This document shows, one piece after another, positions 61,037 through 64,000 of a stretch of 64,000 bases of DNA. The stretch spans positions 1 to 64,000 of the forward strand of contig JAIXQP010000040.1 in assembly GCA_027485675.1 (NCBI GenBank). The letters run 5' to 3'. Source of the stretch: Terriglobales bacterium. GTDB taxonomy: Bacteria; Acidobacteriota; Terriglobia; Bryobacterales; Bryobacteraceae. Made by a program: the position numbers and the translations under genes. Every line of letters begins with the position of its first letter. Within the stretch, counting starts at the first letter, position 1. Below the pieces are notes generated by a model that worked only from the letters and a program-made list of their open reading frames with translations, did no database searches and was not told the DNA's origin.

Positions 61037-62506
61037 ATGATCGCTCACCGCCTCTGCTATCTGGCCACATTTCTTTTGGGATCGGCGTTCGCCGGCGGAC
61101 CGTTAAGTCCGGCCGAACGGGAACTCGTCGAGTCGATCTCCGCCAACACCCTGCGCGGCCATCTCTCGTTTCTGGCCTCAGACCTGCTCGAAGGCCGCGA
61201 CACCCCCTCGCGAGGTCTCGACCTGGCGGCGGAGTACATCGCCTCGCAGTTTCGCCGCGCCGGCCTCGAGCCGGGGGGCGATCAGGGCACCTACTTCCAG
61301 AACGCGCCGTACCTGAAGATTACACAGCCGATGGAGGGTTTCCGCGTCCGTCTCGAAACCCCGGACGGGAAGTCCTGGGAGTCGGCCGGCCCGAAGGTGA
61401 TGGCCATCACCAATGCGGCCGTGAACGTCGCCAGCCTCGAGGTGGTGAAAGTGACGCTACAGGACAAGGACTCGCCGCTCCCCAGCGCCGAATTGGTCCG
61501 GGGCAAGGCAGTCGTGCTGTACATGGGGCGGGGAGTGTCCAGCCGGGCCCTCATCGAAATGAAGCCGGCCCTTCTGCTCACCTACGCCGTCGTCCCCCCT
61601 ACCCCCTACCGTCTCCGTCCCGCCTCCGCCCCCGCCCCGCCTTCGGCGCCCTTCCTCCTCACCGCCGACACCGAGTTCCGCAAGCTCTTCGACGCCCTGC
61701 CCAATGGTCTCACCCCGGCCAAGCTCACCGCCAACATCGCGGCTCCCGTCGAAGAGCCCATCCAGTTGCGGAACGTCATCGGCAAGCTGCCCGGCAGCGA
61801 CCCCATTCTACGAAACGAAGCCATTCTGCTGACCGCCCACTACGATCACGTCGGCGTCTCCCCGCGCGGCGACGGCGACCGCATCCACAACGGCGCCAAC
61901 GACGACGCCAGCGGCGTCTCCACCGTCCTCGCGCTGGCCGAGTCGATCGGCGCCCGCAAACTGCGCCCTAAGCGGACCCTGGTCTTCATGACCTACTTCG
62001 GGGAAGAGAAGGGGCTGCTCGGCTCCCGCTACTACGCGGCCCATCCCACCGTTCCGCTCCGCCAGACCGTCGCCAACCTGAACTTCGAACACATGGGCCG
62101 CACCGACGATAGCGAAGGCAAACGCGAAGGGCAGATCACCGCCACCGGCTTCGACTATACAACCCTGGGCGAAGCGCTCACCGCCGCCGGCGCCGCCACC
62201 GGCATCGGCACCTGGAGCCATCCCCGCAATAGCGACGACTTCTTTGCTCGTAGTGATAACCAGGCCCTCGCCGACGCCGGCGTGCCCGCCATTACCGTCA
62301 GCGTCGCCTGGATCTTTCCCGACTACCACCGCCCGAGCGACCACTGGGAAAAGATCGACCTGCCCAATATGGAGAAAGTGGTTCGTACCGCAGCCGTGAC
62401 CGTCAGCCGGATCGCCAACAACGAAACGGCGCCCCAGTGGGTGGAGTCCCATCCGAAGGTGAAGCGCTATGTGGAGGCAGCCCGCAAACTGCACACGGCC
62501 GATTGA
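61037..62506 (+). CDS. M28-family zinc aminopeptidase, exported
   Basis: M28 metallopeptidases use two zinc ions to remove N-terminal residues from peptides. The 489-residue protein has a signal peptide (MIAHRLCYLATFLLGSAFAGG), a PA domain-like region, and the zinc ligands in AHYDHVG, NGANDDASG, FGEEKGLLGS, NFEHMGR and PSDHWEKID. All expected ligand positions are filled, so it should be active in the periplasm. The ATG at 61037 lacks a Shine-Dalgarno and has CACAAT 6 nt upstream; a TTG at 61019 is a weaker alternative. Confidence 0.93.
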   Translation: MIAHRLCYLATFLLGSAFAGGPLSPAERELVESISANTLRGHLSFLASDLLEGRDTPSRGLDLAAEYIASQFRRAGLEPGGDQGTYFQNAPYLKITQPMEGFRVRLETPDGKSWESAGPKVMAITNAAVNVASLEVVKVTLQDKDSPLPSAELVRGKAVVLYMGRGVSSRALIEMKPALLLTYAVVPPTPYRLRPASAPAPPSAPFLLTADTEFRKLFDALPNGLTPAKLTANIAAPVEEPIQLRNVIGKLPGSDPILRNEAILLTAHYDHVGVSPRGDGDRIHNGANDDASGVSTVLALAESIGARKLRPKRTLVFMTYFGEEKGLLGSRYYAAHPTVPLRQTVANLNFEHMGRTDDSEGKREGQITATGFDYTTLGEALTAAGAATGIGTWSHPRNSDDFFARSDNQALADAGVPAITVSVAWIFPDYHRPSDHWEKIDLPNMEKVVRTAAVTVSRIANNETAPQWVESHPKVKRYVEAARKLHTAD

Positions 62507-62511
62507 AGCGC

Positions 62512-62545
62512 GAGTGCGTTATCATTATCAGGAATGAGCGCACTC
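62512..62545. promoter_or_regulatory. Inverted repeat flanking the CobW-like start codon
   Basis: GAGTGCG (62512-62518) and CGCACTC (62539-62545) are perfect inverted repeats. With U-G and U-A pairs the RNA stem reaches 9 bp, and the 16-nt loop holds AGGA and the AUG (62534). A TATCAT at 62520-62525 could be a -10. If transcription starts after the -10 the hairpin would not form and the repeat would be a DNA site. Confidence 0.5.
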
Positions 62546-63742
62546 TCCAAACTTCCCGTCACGGTCCTCTCCGGCTTCCTCGGCGCCGGGAAAACCACTC
62601 TGTTGAATCATGTCCTAAACAACCGCGAAGGCCTGCGGGTTGCCGTCATCGTCAACGACATGAGTGAGGTGAACGTCGATGCCCGTCTGGTGGCCCAGGG
62701 CGCCTCGCTGAGCCGCGTGGACGAACAACTCGTTGAAATGTCGAACGGATGCATTTGCTGCACCCTACGGGACGACCTGCTCAAAGAGGTCCGCCAGTTG
62801 GCCGAACAGGGCCGCTTCGACTACCTGCTGATCGAATCCACCGGAATCTCCGAGCCGATGCCGGTGGCCGCGACCTTCAGCTTCGTCGATGAGACCGGCG
62901 TTTCCCTGTCCGATGTCGCCCGCCTCGACACGATGGTTACCGTCGTTGACGGCGAGAAGTTCCTCGAAGACTACTTGTCGCTCGAAGGCCTGCAGGATCG
63001 CGCGCTCGAATTGAACGAGGACGACGAACGGAACATCGCCGATCTGCTGATCGACCAGATTGAGTTTGCCAATGTCCTGATCATCAATAAGATCGACCGC
63101 ATGGAACCCGACGACGTCGACCAGTTGCGGGCAATTCTGCGGAAGCTGAATCCCGAAGCGACCATCCTGACGGCGGAGCGCGGTAAAGTGAAGCCCCAGC
63201 AGATTCTCGCCACCGGTCTGTTTGACGAGGAGAAGGCCTCCGAAGCGGCCGGTTGGATTAAGGAGCTACAAGGCTTCCACACCCCGGAGACTGAGGAGTA
63301 CGGCATTGCTAGCTTTGTCTATCGCGCCCGCCGGCCCTTCCATCCCGAACGGCTCAACGAAGCTCTCGACGAGGGCTGGGAGAATGTGTTGCGGGCCAAG
63401 GGGATGATGTGGATCGCCAGCAAGCACGACCTCATCGGCCATTACGCGCAGGCCGGGAACTGCGTCGGCGTCGAACCGGTGCGGTGCTGGTATGCGGCGA
63501 GTCCGAAAGAGGAGTGGCCCGACGATCAGGCTACTCTCGATGCTCTGGCCAAGGACTGGCATCCGGAGTACGGGGACCGCATGCAGGAACTGGTCTTCAT
63601 CGGCGCCGGAATGGATCAGCCGGGCATTGAAGAGGTCTTGAATCGCTGTTTGCTCACCGATGCGGAAATGGCCGAAGGTCCGGCCGCGTGGGCGAACTAC
63701 CGGGATCCCTTTGGTTCCTGGGAGGCCGGAGGGGAAGGGTAG
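62534..63742 (+). CDS. CobW/COG0523-family GTPase metallochaperone (ZigA-like)
   Basis: COG0523 proteins are G3E GTPases that hand metal, often zinc under scarcity, to client enzymes. The 402 residues have P-loop [11 protein letters not shown], the metal motif GCICCTLR, and NKIDRM. The C-terminal domain ends GSWEAGGEG. It is most like the ZigA/YciC branch, in which zinc-responsive control is common; I see no clear Zur box. The ATG at 62534 has AGGA only 1 nt away, too close for a normal ribosome site. It follows M28 by 27 nt. The stop overlaps the partial gene by 46 nt. Confidence 0.92.
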   Translation: MSALSKLPVTVLSGFLGAGKTTLLNHVLNNREGLRVAVIVNDMSEVNVDARLVAQGASLSRVDEQLVEMSNGCICCTLRDDLLKEVRQLAEQGRFDYLLIESTGISEPMPVAATFSFVDETGVSLSDVARLDTMVTVVDGEKFLEDYLSLEGLQDRALELNEDDERNIADLLIDQIEFANVLIINKIDRMEPDDVDQLRAILRKLNPEATILTAERGKVKPQQILATGLFDEEKASEAAGWIKELQGFHTPETEEYGIASFVYRARRPFHPERLNEALDEGWENVLRAKGMMWIASKHDLIGHYAQAGNCVGVEPVRCWYAASPKEEWPDDQATLDALAKDWHPEYGDRMQELVFIGAGMDQPGIEEVLNRCLLTDAEMAEGPAAWANYRDPFGSWEAGGEG

Positions 63743-64000
63743 CCGAACGGATCTTCTACCCGTTGGCGGCGGCTCCGCAGGAACACGATCAGGGCGACTA
63801 GCGCGGACGCTGCCCCAAGGATAAGTCCCGCCTGACCGCCCCGTTCCAGCAGCAAAACCTCCTCCCCTTTCGAGGCTTGCATGGCCGCCACCTGCGCTAC
63901 GGCGGCCTTGATTTCGCCACGTAGGCGGTGCTGCGTTTGTGCTCTTTCCGTGATCCGGCGGAGCTCTTCGGTCGTTTCGGTCGGTCCGTCCAGCGACTGC
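63697..64000 (-). CDS. Partial membrane protein, C-terminal part (runs off window)
   Basis: The frame is open from the right edge to a stop at 63697-63699 and gives about 100 residues. A coiled-coil-like region ([20 protein letters not shown]) is followed by one membrane helix ([18 protein letters not shown]) and a basic, proline-rich tail ([15 protein letters not shown]). The beginning of the gene lies outside the window, so its function cannot be told. The 3' end overlaps the convergent CobW gene by 46 nt. Confidence 0.65.
   Translation of the reverse strand, partial: QSLDGPTETTEELRRITERAQTQHRLRGEIKAAVAQVAAMQASKGEEVLLLERGGQAGLILGAASALVALIVFLRSRRQRVEDPFGYPSPPASQEPKGSR

Noticed and set aside
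62507-62533. Zur box before the cobW-like gene
   Set aside because: The GTTATCATTATC stretch is not an inverted GTTAT-N-ATAAC site, so I could not support it.

Overview
The window is chromosomal DNA from a GC-rich bacterium that looks like an acidobacterium of the Solibacter/Bryobacter type. That assignment is inferred from gene content. There are two ADOP-type FtsX/MacB permeases, one behind a Ser/Thr kinase with a TPR region. There are two loci of the DUF1501/1549/1552/1553/1592 families shared with planctomycetes, amidohydrolases in series, a GMC oxidoreductase paired with a gluconate-2-dehydrogenase subunit 3, and many Tat or Sec signals. I see no phage, insertion sequence, CRISPR array or rRNA. 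About 50 genes fill nearly all of the sequence.

Layout. 140-2890: GH88 hydrolase, a small unknown protein, a CDF metal transporter. 2893-12851 (minus): flgBC-fliEFGHIJ followed by pyruvate carboxylase. 12928-15379: YkgJ-type Cys-cluster protein, a secreted sugar isomerase-like TIM barrel, a DUF6880-like protein. 15360-20216 (minus): kinase and ADOP permease. 20256-24174: three coupled amidohydrolase-fold genes, of which only the middle one keeps its metal ligands. 24171-27955 (minus): DUF1552 and DUF1592/1588/1585 proteins. 28075-32670: a giant CheB-CheR-PAS-GGDEF-EAL protein. 32715-36614: DUF1549/1553, DUF1501 and a SUMF1-like protein. 36672-40001: a TetR cassette with two dyad operators in front. 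40002-43360: GMC oxidoreductase pair and a Tat-exported amidohydrolase. 43474-47104: zinc-finger anti-sigma-like protein, a lysozyme-like protein, a beta-propeller/deacetylase pair and a methyltransferase. 47128-49829: tRNA-Ser(UGA), a TtcA-like protein and a DUF47-Pit phosphate transport pair. 49792-59634: YfhO-like membrane protein, lipoprotein, second ADOP permease, and two paralogous GT39-like membrane proteins separated by a decayed ADOP 3' end. 59639-64000: amino-acid permease, M28 peptidase, CobW GTPase and a partial membrane protein at the edge.

Functionally the region mixes motility (the flagellar basal body and export ATPase, probably under sigma-54), c-di-GMP/chemotaxis-type signalling, export of redox and hydrolytic enzymes, metal and phosphate homeostasis, and envelope glycosylation.

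The most informative non-gene signals are a frameshifted ADOP fragment at 57172-57434 that records a tandem duplication, paired TGAACAYGTTCA operators at 36631-36656, a sigma-54-like element and dyad before flgB, and inverted repeats over the start codons of an ADOP gene and the cobW-like gene. Several genes also have a -10-like hexamer 6-8 nt before the start codon and no Shine-Dalgarno, which suggests leaderless mRNAs. I found no clear self-contained new defence or biosynthetic system. The best candidates for undescribed function are the TetR cassette and the amidohydrolase trio.
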